The position numbers and the translations under genes are program-made. A DNA stretch of 64,000 bases from Escallonia rubra. Taxonomy: Eukaryota > Streptophyta > Magnoliopsida > Escalloniales > Escalloniaceae. The stretch spans positions 78,823-142,822 of the forward strand of contig JAVXUO010002465.1 of assembly GCA_033065855.1 (NCBI GenBank). Reading direction: 5' to 3'. The notes under the pieces were generated by a model. The model saw nothing but the letters and a program-made list of their open reading frames with translations. It searched no databases and had not been told where the DNA came from. Of this stretch, positions 33,171 through 48,507 are shown piece after piece (positions within the stretch are counted from its first letter, which is position 1; the number at the start of each line of letters is the position of its first letter).

Positions 33171-35175
33171 GTTCCCTTCTTTTGCTCAGGAGAGAGAAGG
33201 GAAACTTAAAAGGAGTGGGAATCTCCCCCCGTTCCAAGCATCACAAATACTATCAGATCAGCCTAAAAGAATCCTTAAAGATCAAAGTGAAAATGCATCA
33301 AGGGAACTGGGAGAATTGGAAGGGAAACAACTGAAGGAATGGAAAGTGAAGCACTTAGGGTGCATAAGAGAATTAAATGTCCAGCGCGTGAAGGCATGCC
33401 CTCAACTATTCCCAAAGAAGATCAGGCTATCGGGATTTGCCGTTTTTAATGTGTCTATTTCCTTCTTTTATCTCCATTTTTGTTTTGTTGTTAGTTTTGT
33501 TAGTATCCATCTTTCTTTTGAATTTTAGTTTTCAATTATGTCTTGGAGAGAAAGATTTGGAGTGACATATGTTTGGAGAACTGAAAACGGATATGAACAT
33601 CTTTAACAAAAATCCCAGGCATTTACCCTTCTTGTTCTTCTTCCTCTTTCAGCCAGTTTAGCTGGATTATATTTCCAAACCCCCAATTCACTTGTTCAGC
33701 TATGTGGTTAATTAGCAACAACCAATTTTACTAGTTGTTACACCTTGCTTTTATAAAAAAGAGAAGTTCCACTTAAAATACTTCAACAGTTGGGGCTTCC
33801 CAAAAACCACACACTAGACATGAGCGCCTCATAGTCATGCTGCAAATGAACCCAGCTGAGTGAGCCAACGGTTGTTCAAGCTTGGGTTGCTTATAAAAAT
33901 AACATGAAAAGATTGAACCCGAATAGCAGCTCTTAGCTAATCAATCATGATATATAACAGATGCATCGTTTTCTTTAGAGATGCCGCCTTTCGGGTTATG
34001 TTTAGGTTCCCACTCCTAGTGATGCTGCTTTTGAAGACGAGGCTGATTGAGTTGTAGAAAATTTTAAAATTATTAATTGATTGTTCAACACCTCTCTACC
34101 GAATATCAAGCAACTCCTTGATCCGTTTGACTTTATAAAGTTAGTTTTGGAATATTTTGATGCTACCAACACTGTGTTTGACTTAGCCTCAAGTTTGAGA
34201 ACACTTGACTTTGATTTGATTTAAACGGCATCGAGCTATGAGTTATGGGTGTTATGTACGAAAAGGATGTCGTCAAGGGCAAACAATTCTCATTGAAGTG
34301 TGAAACTTATCAGCAAGGGGAATAGGAAGAAGGCAAATTCATGCATTATATCCAAAGTTTTCCGTGCTACATAACATGAATGACAGCGGAACAGACATAT
34401 ATGCACCTTCTACGTGAAATTCACAAGAGATCAGTTAGTTTAAGAACAAGAGACTACTGCAGTAGTAGTTGAAACTTGAAAGTTATCACTGTGAATAAAT
34501 GGAAATGAGGAATTTCACTATACAGCAGCTGTACGTACCAAAATATCTCGACTTCTCTCATTATTTCTTATATTCAAGGAGTATAGATTTACTACTTCCT
34601 AGTCCCTCCTTCCTCACAAACTCCAGCCCCTCCTATTTATATGCACAGCATATACAAGCACTCTAATTAAGTTGCCTTCTCAGAAAAGAATTGAAGATAA
34701 CTTCAGCTGCACGAAAAGTTAAACCGGAACCTTATGATGATTAGCTCCGACAGCAGAAATAGAAGCTGCAGCTGTTTATCACTTGCTCCTGGCTGTCCGT
34801 ATATCAGTATATGGTTAGGTTACTCGACGGCCTATCTTGCATACTTGAGATATCACAAAAAATTTCGACAAGTCCCTCCGAGATTCTAGCTGCCGCAAGA
34901 GCAAAAGGTACTCGATTGACCTCATGTGAGTCTCTACAAGAGCAAAGACAAATTGCCTGGCAAACTAGAAATACCATCTCAATATTTGAGGATTTTCTGC
35001 CGCCGCTCTGTCCGACCCACTTCAGCAAACTCTGTGATGTTATGGCTCCTTGAAAAAGACAGCACCATCCCATCTTGCTCTGTAAGACCCACTTCAGCAA
35101 ACTCCTTGATGTTATTGGCTCCTTGAAGAATAGCAACATCATATTTTGCACAAGGCTGCTTCAGACAAGTACAGG
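33171..35175. other. Intergenic DNA and 3' flank of the RNA polymerase gene
   Basis: No separate gene is supported. A lysine-rich frame at 33107-33350 looks like a trailing part of the Gypsy relic. At about 35010-35130 a ~76-bp unit (GACCCACTTCAGCAAACTC... CTCCTTGAA) occurs twice, probably inside the 3' UTR of the minus-strand polymerase gene. Confidence 0.45.
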
Positions 35176-38100
35176 TCAATTGAAGAAGTATGGAGACTTG
35201 AGAACTTCTTGCAAGTCAAAGTCGCCTCTATCCGGGAGGGAAGGAAATTTAAGTGCTGGATATGATCTTTGGAAGCTTTCAAGCAACTGGAAAGAATTAT
35301 CGGATTATTTAAGAAAGAAAGGGAACGAATGAAACATTAGTACATGTGTGCATTTTTTGTCGAATCCATGATATCAGTAACATTATAGGTGGCAATGAAG
35401 AAGAAATTTCAAGAATAACTTCTGGGCACCATTTTAACATGAAACCTTATCAAGCACTTCATCCATCAGAAACACCCCACCCTCAACACAGGTATAGTAA
35501 TATTTGGAGATAGGTAAACAAGTTTGACCCCTTTACATAGGCATGGACCAATTCACACTCTTATTTCAATCCGCACTTACTCTACAGCTAAATTATGCAC
35601 ATGATACAACTACAAAAAACTGTATATGGATTGTCATTGACAAAATGGGAGTGCAAATAGTGCAAAATAAGCCAGTCTTACATAGGTTGATCAATAATTT
35701 GACTTTCATAAAGGTAGCACCGTGTTTTTGGCTTAATTGATGAGAACCCATGAAAGGTACCTCTCAAAAGCTCAAGTAATGAAAGGATGAAATAGCACAC
35801 TCACTTTCCTCCAAAGTTATATAGAAGAGTCTCTCTTACTTAGATATCTATTTTTCTGAAGATTACCCACGCAAAACAAAAGCATTTCTTTGGTCATTTA
35901 AATGCAGCTAATTATGTACTTGTGTTAGCTCTCATGGTAACAGATGAAAAATCAAAGGTTTTAAGATGCTTACATTCTCAAGTATTGGCATGCTATAAAG
36001 CTCCACAAACTTCTCCCTAAGTATTTGATTCATCTCGTCAACGTCGCATGCATGTGTCCAGAAGGAGTCATGCACCCCTGCAACAGATTTTATGAAAAGC
36101 AAATGTGGGTCCTGTGATTTTCTCAACAAAGAAAACATAAAGCAGAGTATAAGTTCATTGAAGTGTTATTAAATGACCCATATTTCACTTGGCTATTCTT
36201 GCCATTTCCCTCCTCTTGGTTTTTTGTTCTCCTTTTCCATTATTGTTAGTGTCAGTAAGGGGCTTATTATGTGAAAATCCTTCTTAGTAGTGATATGAAC
36301 CATGCTGAAAATACAAAGATTTAAAGGTCATAGCAGCTGCGAATGCCAAGTCAGGCTTGAACACATTGTTCCTAAACTCATGATGAGATGTACATGGCCA
36401 TAGTCCAGCGCCATTGATAATTTACTCAGAGAATAGATGTACGCAGTCTATTCACACTTTATGGAGAGGCAGTTTTACTTGTGACCTACAAATCAGAACG
36501 GAACAACCTTACCGTTGTGTCTAGGCTTCCCCTCTCTATGCTTAATAGTAAAAAATGGATATAAAAGTTAGTTACCATCCAAAACAGAAGGTAAGTTACT
36601 TTGATCCCCCGAGTTTAAAGTAAAATATGTAAGGGTACAAGTGATGTTAAGCGCACTCACCCCATGCCGCTGGATCGCACATTCTCCCAGCAATGAGTTG
36701 ACCCATTATTGTGTAAACTTTAATTAGCAAGCTGCTGAGCTAGCAGTAGTTAAAAAGCATCCCTCCCTCCCTTGTTCCCTCCCTCCATCTCTTTCGCTGG
36801 CGAGTTTGCAGCAAGGATTGAATATATGGCATGTCCCCGAATTCTGGAACCCCAGCCTTCGTTCACTACAATGCCTAATGGTGTAGATATCCCACCTGTT
36901 GGCAATTGCCTAGCACGAGATGTTGCACCATCTTAGTCCTCCATAAGACCTGTCATACCAACCCAATTCATTCAATTCCAAAATATCCCAGATTACCCCT
37001 GATGGTCCAATGTTCGGCTTCATTCCTTTCATCATGGCCAAAGAAGATAGTCAATATCGTGTCTTCTTAGCAGATCATAAGAGGGAATTTTATCTTGAGG
37101 CCCTGCATTGCATCAGCAGAATGCTATGGTCCTGCAGCAATTTTAACTGCTAACATGGGTCCAGTAGCAGTTTTGACTGCTAAGCATGATGAGAGATGCT
37201 CGCCTGTTGTCTCTTATGCATGCGGATGGGTTTACACATTGCCAATGATGTTGATTTCACTCGGGATCTGGATTGGCCAATGTACGCGACAGTAGCTATT
37301 GTAATTAACTTCTTCATTTGCTGCACTTTAAAGACTTGCGGTGATATTAAATGGATATGGGTTTACTGCCGGAGGAAAAGATGACACAAAAGGATGGAGG
37401 CATCCGTGTTCTCATTTCCTCGTCCAATGATTCCTATGCTTTCTGCTACCAACCAGGATTTATAAGTACTATTAAGGGTGTTACGCCAATTTGAACAGAA
37501 TACTGACTCACAATGGGCGGGGCTTGAGTTTAACACACCCTTAGCATCGTATCCTCTACTATTTCTAATTCAAGTTTATATATACCTTTCTGTTATACAA
37601 TTATATCAAATGCTGCATTAGTTAACGGGTAAAACTACTCCCAACAGTATCCCATTGACGGTAAATCCAAAACGATATGTTTTATGGCCTATACCTGTTC
37701 ACTTCATCTATAGGACAAAATGGCATACCCTTCATTAAGATAGATATAACTCTGCTTAGATATACTCAACTGATAACCTTACATTTGAAGTGTTGTGCAT
37801 CAACTTGATCTAGGGAACTGTACTCCTCTCTTCTAAATTACGTTTGTCCAATTCCTTAGTCAACTTGGCTAGCATGTATGTTAACCACATCTTGGTGTGG
37901 TGGATCTGTGGTTAAGTGCAATGAAGTTTTCTGATATAACCTGTTAGTTGATAGGTTCAAGCTCTTAAGTAAGAGGATTTCTGGACTAACCTGCAAAGCG
38001 CAGTCCAGCATCCCTGCAAGCAACGGCAGTCATCATCATATGTGAGCCGTCAAGTGAGTGAACAAAATTCGGAGGGAATGCCGTTCTCTGCTTTCTAATC

Positions 38101-41100
38101 TCAACCTAGAGTTCGGCACATTAGCTCAAGCGTTGCATAACATAAAGATGTCTGAAATTAAAAAGGGAGGGTGTACGAGAATAAGAAATGTCAACTTACT
38201 GAGTCACCCTCCCGCTGCAAAGCCAAAACCTGAAGAGAAGTTTTAATCTGCAACCAATGATGTAAATATCACAACCATATTATTTAGTCCTTAATGGTGG
38301 AGATATCCCACCTTTTCAGCACGTGATGAAAAGCGTTAAGAAATTGCAAACATTTTTTAGACAATACGGATGACATTATTTAAATCATCAACATGCCATG
38401 CATTGTCTTCATCATTTTACACGTAAAACGTAATATGCTATCTCTTTAAACTTTAGAGGAAGACCACATATTTCCAGCAAAACACAGGAAACCATCTTGT
38501 AATGCTAGTGGCTATCATGTAAAAGATTTCAAATGGAAAGTCTGAAGTAAAAGAATTCTAAAAAATGACTCCTTCACGTGCATTCTGCCCGATGATCAGT
38601 GTGTGACAACATATTAGGTGCATTTTACTGAGACCACATTGTCAATTCATGAGTTTTCGGTCCCCGAATAATGAGAAGACAAACATGCAAGCAGCCTATC
38701 TGATATCATGTACTTAAGAAATCCACTCAAGCTCACATTGTAACTGTATACCATGTTACAAGAATCACCATAGATATACGGATACTCACAATATGGCGTT
38801 CAGTTTTGAAGTAGGGTTGTACAACAGGAAGACCTAGAGGGGTTATCCATCGCACAGGTTGATTTTCTGAAGCAATCACCTGCACCATCCAAAACCTAAC
38901 AATTCATACGAAGCTCCCCCAAAAATATAATGGAACTCAATGGCAAAATTTACGTCAGTTACTCCACTAAAATGCACCTTTGCACAGTCACCAAGCCAAC
39001 CCATTATGCCACGTGCAGCTTGGAATATCTCTCCAAGAGCGGCCAGTGTCACCTACAGAAAAAATTCAGTATGATACAAATTTAAATAATTGCTCCTACG
39101 AGTTGCTGGTTCTAACTAAAGCTGCCGTAAGTTTATTATTTCAACAGCTAGAATTGCATTTTGCAACTTATCTAAGGCCTATATAACCATGAAAATGGTC
39201 ATTAGCATGTTGAACACCTACATTCTATCTCCTGAATATCAGAAGCATGGCAATCCAATGAAATATGGTTCATCAGATTGACAGAATGCACTAACATCTT
39301 CAAAGTATTAGTATGGAGTAATATAGAATTCCACGGTGTCACCAACATGAAATAAGAATCAAGCAAACCCATTCTAAACATAAACATCTGTTTGACTTCA
39401 CAGTATCACCACCAGGCAACGCTGCAAGCTTACATTGCCAAGTTAGCCTACCTTACCACCTTAGAAGTGACAGCATGAACTCAACAACTCCTCATGGAAG
39501 TTACGTGAACAAGGCCCTCAATTTCTTGTGCTGTAATTTGGTAGTAATCAGTTACAAATGTGGACAACAGGGACTTAAATGAAAAAACGCAACCTCAATA
39601 GAGTTGAGCAAACAAGAAGGGGTACTTATGATTTTTGAAGGAAAGATGAGAGGGTGTCTACATCTTGCCCATCCTAAAATCGGATTATACTGTTTGGTGT
39701 TAAACATTTCAGAGCCACATTTCTCTAATATGTTATGACCCTGTACTGCAGTTGAACTCTACAGGTTGTTCACAATTTCCTATTATATCTTCGAGTTATG
39801 GGAAGACCTAATAAGCTAACACTATACAGATTTCAGGATATTGAGGTCGTAAACAGGTTTTATCAACAAATCTTTGAAGCACCCTTTCCGCTAGTTCAAA
39901 CAAGACACGGCATGTCTACTTGAGAAGCAGATTAGAAAGGTATTACGCGACCTGCTTGATAGGGGTCCTGTCTAATATATTAATTTGCCTTCTACAAAAT
40001 AAGTTTGTGTTAAACACTCAAACTTGACAGACACTACACTACCCGTACCACCTTTAATAATAATAGAAAATCGAGCCTCCTGGTTGCTAATTGCTTACTT
40101 TAGCAGAATAGCAAGCTGCACTAAACAGCAGCCTATCATCGGTAATTTGTCCCTTCTCCTCCAATCTTCTTTTTATCTGCTCACGTGCACCAACATAAGT
40201 AACACCATAAACTGAAGTCATTACCGTCTGTTTCACCAGTTTCCGGTCTACCTGAAAAGTTTTGAAGCATCAGCTGTCAGAGGATGTGAGTTAGTACTGA
40301 TGTCAAATGCCACAATAAGGTTACTAGACTTTTGATAAGAATCTTAAATATATAACATGATGCTTAGCCTTTGAAGACCATACGCAAAGGAAGTCAAATG
40401 ACAAAAAATTCACAGGTCAAAAGCAGGAGATAACCAACCTGACCAATTAAGACCTTGGCTAATAAAGCATTTGGATTATTGGCAGGGTCCTTATTGCTGT
40501 CCCGTATCATTATAGCGTGAACCCTAAGGAGCAACAAGGAGTTTATATATAAAGAGTATTTTGCAGATTGAAAAAAATACAGCCAACATATAAGCAATTG
40601 AATGCTACTCAGAGCTGCTGATATTCAGCAGAAACGAACCACAGTTATCTAATAATAGAAGTGAATCCCAACATTAATTGCACCTAAAGGTGCTTCCAAG
40701 TTTTTGGGGGATAAATGGAAATAGGTTCTCTATTTCCTTCACAACAGTGGGGCTAGGCTGCATCAGCAAGCCTCTCCAGACCCTAGGCAAGAGTCTCATG
40801 CACTAAGAGACCCTTTCTTCAATGTAATCAGATCTGCCCCAAGCAGAGTGGATGAGGCAAACCCAGATAGAGCAAATGTATGTACAGCAAAATAAATGTC
40901 AAGCAAGGCTGTGCAAAGTAATTTATCCCTACGGAAAGTCAGATCGGAAAACAGTAGCGTGGATCCCACAAAAGAACTACGTAGACCAACGCTCCTACGC
41001 AAACCTCATAAACGAAATCTAGAAGCACCATGCTTGACTCAAAGATGCATCATCAAGACAAAGGATTGCACTGTGAAATGCAGCTATTGAGTTAGAGTTA

Positions 41101-44100
41101 ACTTAACAGTTAAATGAAGTTCGGTGTATTAAAATTGCTCATTTAGGGTCCGGTGGGTCTTTGCCAGGATTACATTAAACAGATGGGTACAGCAGGTTGG
41201 AATAGCAGGTCTAGCTGATTGTTTGCGCTTACAACTTGTTCTTTCTTTCGCCTTTCTCTTATTTTTTTCTCAAGTAACACAAAATCCCCTTTCACTCAAA
41301 CCCAAAGATTCTCGTTCGACCAGTCCAAATATTGCAAGTAAACCAGTTTCTTGCTATTGATGAAAAACGAAGGAATGCAACACGAGATTGGTAAGCAATT
41401 TTGTATGCAATTAAATACACCCCCATTCAATGAGGACAATACTTTAAGTTCCCATGCTCAAGAGTACAACTTAAATATTACTGACCTTGCAGCAATTTCT
41501 GAGTAAACGTCAGCAGGTTTATCTCCAGCAACTAAGTTGACAGCAGTAGCTTCTAACTGCAAAATAAAACCATCAATTTAGAAGATAATGCATGCAAAAT
41601 CATCTCAAAAGTAAGACGTCTTTATTTATAAGTCATATATGTGATCAGAAGTAAAGAAAAGGAGCTCCCAGAAGACCCAAAACTCTAGTGCAGATAGGGG
41701 TGCAACTTGGGCCGGGCAACCCGTGGACAACCAGTGCCAGCCAGCAGAAATATGGGAATGGACTTGCTTTTTTGGTGACCGTGGTGCAGAGCCCAAAATT
41801 TTGGGCCCGTAAAAAATATGGACCGGACATGGGCAAAGGTTTTGACAAGCCCGTCCAGCATGTCTAACTATTATATATATATATATAAAAGTACGTATGA
41901 GCTTAAATGACTAATCTTTTCTTTCCTTAAAGTACCATTTTCTAATTGATATTCCCATAAAAGGTTAAGGGCTATGAAGCACCGGTGCGGCAGTCTGGGG
42001 GAAGAACCGGCACCGGATGCGCGTCGGGTGCGCGCTGGGTGCGGCATCGGTGCGCACTGGGTGCGTGTCCGAAACTTTTTTTTTTTCAATTTATTTTTTG
42101 GATCTTGGGTGCGGCTCGGATACGCACCCAGGGATTTTTGGCAGAGAGTAGAAGAAGAAAGAAAGAGAAGGAGGAGAAGAGAACAAGGAGAACAAGAAAG
42201 GAGAAGAAGGAGAAGAGAAGAAACAACCTGCGCCGGAGCGGCAAGGGTCTTACGGCGATTGGCTAGGGTCTTCCGGCGGCAGGCGAGGGTCTTCCGGCGA
42301 CAGCGCCCCTCCTTGCCCAGATCTGAGTTGTGACGGCTATGTTATATAAACAGGAATAAACTTATAAGCTAGGGTTTTTTTGAAGTTTCTCTTTATTATG
42401 TTTGATTCCCCCACTTTGTTAACAATCTTTTAAAATGGCCCCAAACTTTTTAAAATATAACAGAACTTCTACAATCTTTGTCATAATTGATTATGCACTT
42501 TCAATATTTCTAAAGCAGCCCTCAAAATTAACAAAATACCTTATTGTTTGTCTAAAATAGCATTATTTTTCTTAAATATAAATAATATATATTAATAAAT
42601 TTTTGCTGTATCCCCGCCGCACCCGTATCCTATTTTTTGAAAATATGACGTATCCGCGTATCCGCACCCGTATCGCATTCGCACCCGCACCGGAATCCGT
42701 GCTTCTTAGGTTAAGGGTTAGTAAGAGTGTTTTTTTACTTATAACATTTTTTCCGTTAAATACCCTTTTTAAATTAGAGTGTTATTTAAAAATGAGGTGT
42801 TTTTGACTTCTCATAAGATATCAAGCCTCTTTCCTTATAATATCCTTATTGGGATATATGTTTTGGTTAGAGTTAAGCATTGTTTTGACTTTTGACTTAA
42901 AAATGAGGGTGTTTTTGACTTCTCATAAGATATCAAGCCTCTTTCCTTCTAATATCTTTATTGGGATATATGTTTTGGTTAGAAATAAGCATTGTTTTGA
43001 CTTTTGACTTAAAATTTTCTTTTTTTCATTAATTACCTATATCAATAATTGTGTGATTAAAAAATAAGGGTGTTTTTGACTTCTTATATAATATCAAATC
43101 TCTTTCGTTAAAATATCTTTATCGTAACATATGCTTTTGTTAGAGTAAATGATTGTTTTGACTCTTATTAAAAATAAAATAAAAAAGAAGAAGAACAAAC
43201 CCTATAAAAATTCTATAAAATCACCTTTGAACTCCTGCATGCTCTAATTATTGAAAAAATTCCTATCAAACACTACTGCCTCCATTCGCGTTAAAACTAA
43301 ACTGCCTTAGAGTTACTACATCTTCTCCATCATATTTGATTAAAGAAAATAACTTGCAGAGAACAGAGTTTTCTTTTCTATAGTCTTTTTCGAGAAATAT
43401 AATATACATGAACTAAATTGAATATTTTGCTAGAAACTCAATATTTTTTAATTTTTTATTTCATATTCATATCATGAACTAAGCCATCATCTCCTTGAAC
43501 TATTACGCAAAGACGCAACAACAACCCAAAGCATGAAGCATACACCCCCCCCCCCCCCCCCAAAATATATATATATACATTGTTGCCACTCTACCTGGCC
43601 AAAAACACGGAGAAGGAGTGGTTTTTTTCTTAAGAGCTACTACATCTTTCCATCAAATTTGATAAAAAAACTAAACTACCTTATTAGCTACTACAATCTT
43701 CTCTATCAGATTCGATTAAAGAAAACAAACTGCTAATTACAGATTTTTTTTTGTTGCCTTTTAGAAGAAATGTAATATACCTAAACTAAATTGAATATTT
43801 TGTAAGAAACTCAATCTTTTTTCAAATTTGTATTTCATAACACTCTCATGTGTAGATATGCAATGGGTTAAATGACTAAATATTTAAATATTTTTGTTAA
43901 GTCTTAAAGGTTTCTAAATATTGAGGGTGCTTATGATTTGTAGAAAGGTGTGGCTAAATTACAACCTTTTTGGCTAACTTTAATTTTTTTACTAACGAGG
44001 TTAAAAGTTTATTAATGCATCTTTTAATGACAAAAGACCATGAATATAACCAAAATGGGTAAGGATCTGGCCCCAGCTTCAAAAATTGATATCAAGGATT

Positions 44101-47100
44101 ACAATAGCTATACAATTTTCATTATAAATATCCTTTTTTAAAATCAAAGGTTTACAAAAATTAAGGGTATTTGTGACTTTTAAAAATGTGAGGCTTGACT
44201 ACAATTTTTTTTGGCTAAATCGAATCAATTTGCTGTAAAAGAGGTTAAAAGTTCACAAATGCATGACAAAAATATATGAATTTAGCCAAAAATCTAGCCC
44301 CACCGCGTGAAAATGATCCGAAAGGGTTACATGGCTAAACATTTTTTTGTAAAAATACCCTTTTTAAATTCATAAAATTTACAAAATTAAGGGTATTTTT
44401 TATTTGCAAAAGAGTGAGGCGAAATTATATCATTTCAGGATAAATTTTAATATGTACTTAGTGAAGAGGTTAAAAGTTCAGTACTAAGTTTTTAGTGACA
44501 AAAGAATGAATCCAATTAAAAGCAGAAGTGGATCTAAGCCAATCATATAATATAATGCTAAATCTCCGTTCACCTTTAAAAAAATCCTATTAAAATCTAG
44601 CCTTAATACTTACCAACATCAAAATCGATAAAATGAACACCTTAAATTTCGCTACTCTTTAGAGAACTGTAACTAAGTCCAGGTATTGTCATGTTCTTTA
44701 TTTCATTATTTAAGGTGGACCGACTAATGCATTCACTAACTTTTGTATATGACTGTAAATTTAAATTTATCGACATGACCGAGTCAGAATATCTACAAGT
44801 TCGACTAAGCCTTCTTTTTCAGCCTTTTTGATATTTATGTATTATTTTGTGTTTGGTAAAGTAGTGGGTTATTATAATTTTCTTACTCTCAAAACCTTAT
44901 GCCATAAGTTATAATTTTTTCCTTTTATTTTGATGATACAGGTCTTATATATTCTGATGAATGATCTGTTTTAGAAATAATTCTTCATAAACTTTTGTTG
45001 AGTTTGTCTTTGTATTATGAATGTAATGCTTATGTATATAAGGTGAGAAACTTAGGTTTGTGAACATTGATGAAGTTACTTTGTTCTTTATTATCTTATA
45101 TGAACCTCACATGTTCATTTCGTAGTATACATTTCAAAAGGAAACATACACACGCACGTATATATTGACCTCTTAGATGACTAGGTGTGGTATAATCATA
45201 TAAATCTGTGTTATAAATAAAAATCTTATGGCAAATATATGCTAAACTACATACAGAACTAAATTAATAGCATTGTTGTACTACTAAGTTGAAGAAGGTC
45301 ATGCTAGGTAAAAATAAAAAAAGCTTTAATTGAAAAGTAGTAAAGGAAGATAACATTAAGATTAAGCGTAGTCTTAGACCAATTATACTCAAAACTTAGA
45401 ATTTAAGCTAGAAAAATTAAAAAAGAACTTGCTTTGTACTTTAATCTTCAATAATAGATACATGAAAATTATAACAGACTAAATCATTACCAAAAAAAAT
45501 AAACTGCAGGGCTATTTTGACCCTAACAATTATCACCGTAAGAAATAACCATCATTATACAGAAAGAAACAAGATGCATAATGAATGATACTGAAAGTCC
45601 TAAGTGATGATATTTTGAACTTTAGTGGTGATGCTTGAAGGAAAAAGGGCCAAAACTCTAAAAGTGAACGATAAAAAACTTTAGAAAGATCCTTAAGAGT
45701 TACAGATTCTAGATTTATTGCTTAAGCAATTGAGCTTTTATATGTGCACCGCTAGATCTCTTGAATTCACTTGATTATAGATTTTGAAAATACAACACAT
45801 ACGCTCCTAACTCCTTTCGTTTTACGAACTTTGTTATACATTTATTGATCATGACTCCTTTCCGTTGACATTTTACCATCGAGAATTCTTTTTGGGTTAA
45901 TTTTTAAACTTTCGTTAACATTATTTAGTAATAATTCAGAATTTTCTCAATTTTACTTCCTAGACTTGTATGCACACCATAGAAATATGTTTCAAAAAAT
46001 TGGACATCTCAAGTTACACTCTTGACATTAATTGTCTATAGAATATCTTCACTGTTATTACTGTAATGTCAAACTTGTAGTGTTTCGTGAAAATTGCATA
46101 TTTGTGCAAGACTCAAGATTTTCTTTCGCGGCAACTTAACGTGACAAAATAAATAACACCCCCACCGTCCCTAGAAAACTGATTATATTTTCTTTTTGGG
46201 CCGTCCCACAAAAAGTGATCACTTCCAAATTAGGAAAGATTCTATACGTATTTTTACATACTTACCCTTTTTATAATTTTTTTATTCTATTTCTCTCACC
46301 ACATTTAATTCTCTATCAACTCATTTTCTCTCTCGTAACCCACCACTTTATACTTTTTAATTCTATTTCTCTCACCACGTTTAACACTCTACCAACCAAT
46401 TTTCTCTCTCATGGCCCACTAGCTTCCCCCCTCTCTCTAAAGGGTAAAATGGGAAAGACACAATATATAACATAAATCTTTAATATACGTGCAAAGTAAA
46501 ATAGATCACTTTTCAAGGGACAGAGGGAGTATGATAGATAGTGACAAATATTGGTGATAATTCACATTAAAAATTCGGATTTGAAAGAAAGACCGTGCTT
46601 TTGACAATAAACTTCCATACTTTGAGTCTTTGATTAGCAGTTAGCAACCGATTTACTTATTATAACTTAATTGTAAAGGTCGTATTCATTAGCTTTTGTG
46701 TTTTTCACCCATATTTATAATTTTTTTTTTGAATCACTATATAACGTGCAAAGCACATAATTCTTACAAGTATATATATATATATATATATATATATGGG
46801 AGTCGATCCACACCCACCGGTGGAGAAATAATAATTTCTCCACCATAAATCTAGCCATCCACGTGTACTCGTGGATGGTCCAGATCTGTTTTTTTTTTTT
46901 TTTTAAAGTTGCAACCGCCACTCTTTCAAGCGGTTGCAACCGCCACTCTTTCAAGCGGTTGCAACCGCCACTCTTTCAAGCAGTTGCAAAAATTGACAAA
47001 AATGCCCCGTAAAGCTAAAAAAACCCAACCGCAAGAAAAACTAGCGGTTGGGGGCCCACGAATTTCCTCCCAACCGCTACAAAGTGTAGCAATTAGGAGG

Positions 47101-48443
47101 ACACCCAACTGCTACACTTTGTAGCGGTTGCACTGTACTTTTTTAGGATTTTTTTTAATGAAAAAGTGGGGCCACTTAGGGTTTTTTTAATGAAAATTGT
47201 TTGACGGATTCCAACCGCTACTAAGTGTAGCGGTTGGGTGGTGCAAAAGAAAAAAAAAAGTGTCATGATTCCAACCTCTACAAAGAGTGGAGGTTGGTCA
47301 TGATTCCAATCAGATATGCCCCTGCCCCTTTCTCTCTATTTTAGTTTTCAGTAAAGTGGGTAACCTTGACTGTGTGATATACCCATCTTCCTTTGTTTTG
47401 GATATCACCGTTCAGGGGACTTTGAAGCTTCCCTCTCTCACCTTTCCTTCATCGGCTGAAAATATAGCATAGGTAGCGGCTGCAATTGCAGCGGAAAACT
47501 CTTTGTTGATGAATAATAGTCTTGATTCATTTGGCTAGGGTGAGATGAAGAATCTTGATTTTAATGGGATGTAGTGAAAACTGTGAAAGAATTTTGAGAT
47601 GAAAGAATTTTTGGGTAACCTTGATTGTGAAAGAATTGAGATGAAGAATTTTGAGATGAAAGAATTATGTTTTCTCTGTTCACCTGCTTCACAACTGCAT
47701 ACACTTGTAGAGCACCATCTCATATGATTAACACACTTTAACCCATGAGTAACCATCATGTGGGATCCGCACCATCTCCCAATCCTTCTCTGTGGGATAC
47801 AAGACATGCTTATGCTGGGAACTCTCCTTGATTCTTCAGTTGTTCATCCCGGTTCTCTTGGAACACTAGTCAAAGCTTTCTTCTTTAACCGAGAGACCGC
47901 CTAGTCAAAGCTTTCTTCTCTGAGCTAGGATCACATGTCCGGAAAGAAAAGAGAAAGAGAGTAGGTGACAGAAAAATGATGACAAAAGGAGAGAGAAACA
48001 ACTTTGAAAATTGAAAGGAAAGAGAAAGAGACTAAAGTCAGAAAGGTGACAGAAAAATGATGACAAAAGGAGAGAGAAAGAGAAAAGAAGGTCAGAATAT
48101 CTCGTACTGCCTCTGTCTGCTAAATAATATAGCGGATGAAAAAGAGAGTATTTTTGTCAAAAAATCGTCCGCTATATAATGTAGCGGACATCAAACATGT
48201 CAGAAAATTAATCAGACAAAGGAGAGAAAGAGTTTTTAAAAAAAGTACTGCCTATGTCCGCTACATAATATAGCGGATGGAAAAGAGGGTATTTTTGTCA
48301 AAAAATCGTCCGCTACATAATGTAGCGGACGGACTTAAAAAAAACGTAAAAAAAAGATCTGGACCGTCCACAGATCGCGCATGGACGGTCAGATCGCGCT
48401 AGCAACTTGTCCCATTTTTCTAGTGCTATCAACGGATCAGCTC

Positions 48444-48507
<64 letters not shown>

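Noticed and set aside
35075-35332. Plus-strand 85-codon open frame ending Y-L-R-K-K-G-N-E
   Set aside because: It is antisense to the last exon of the RNA polymerase gene (stop 35176-35178, ending S-P-Y-F-F-N), which matches the family exactly on the minus strand.
41974-42333. Arg/Glu-rich frames as a nuclear protein
   Set aside because: They are produced by a purine-rich tract within the MULE-like element bounded by a 9-bp target duplication.
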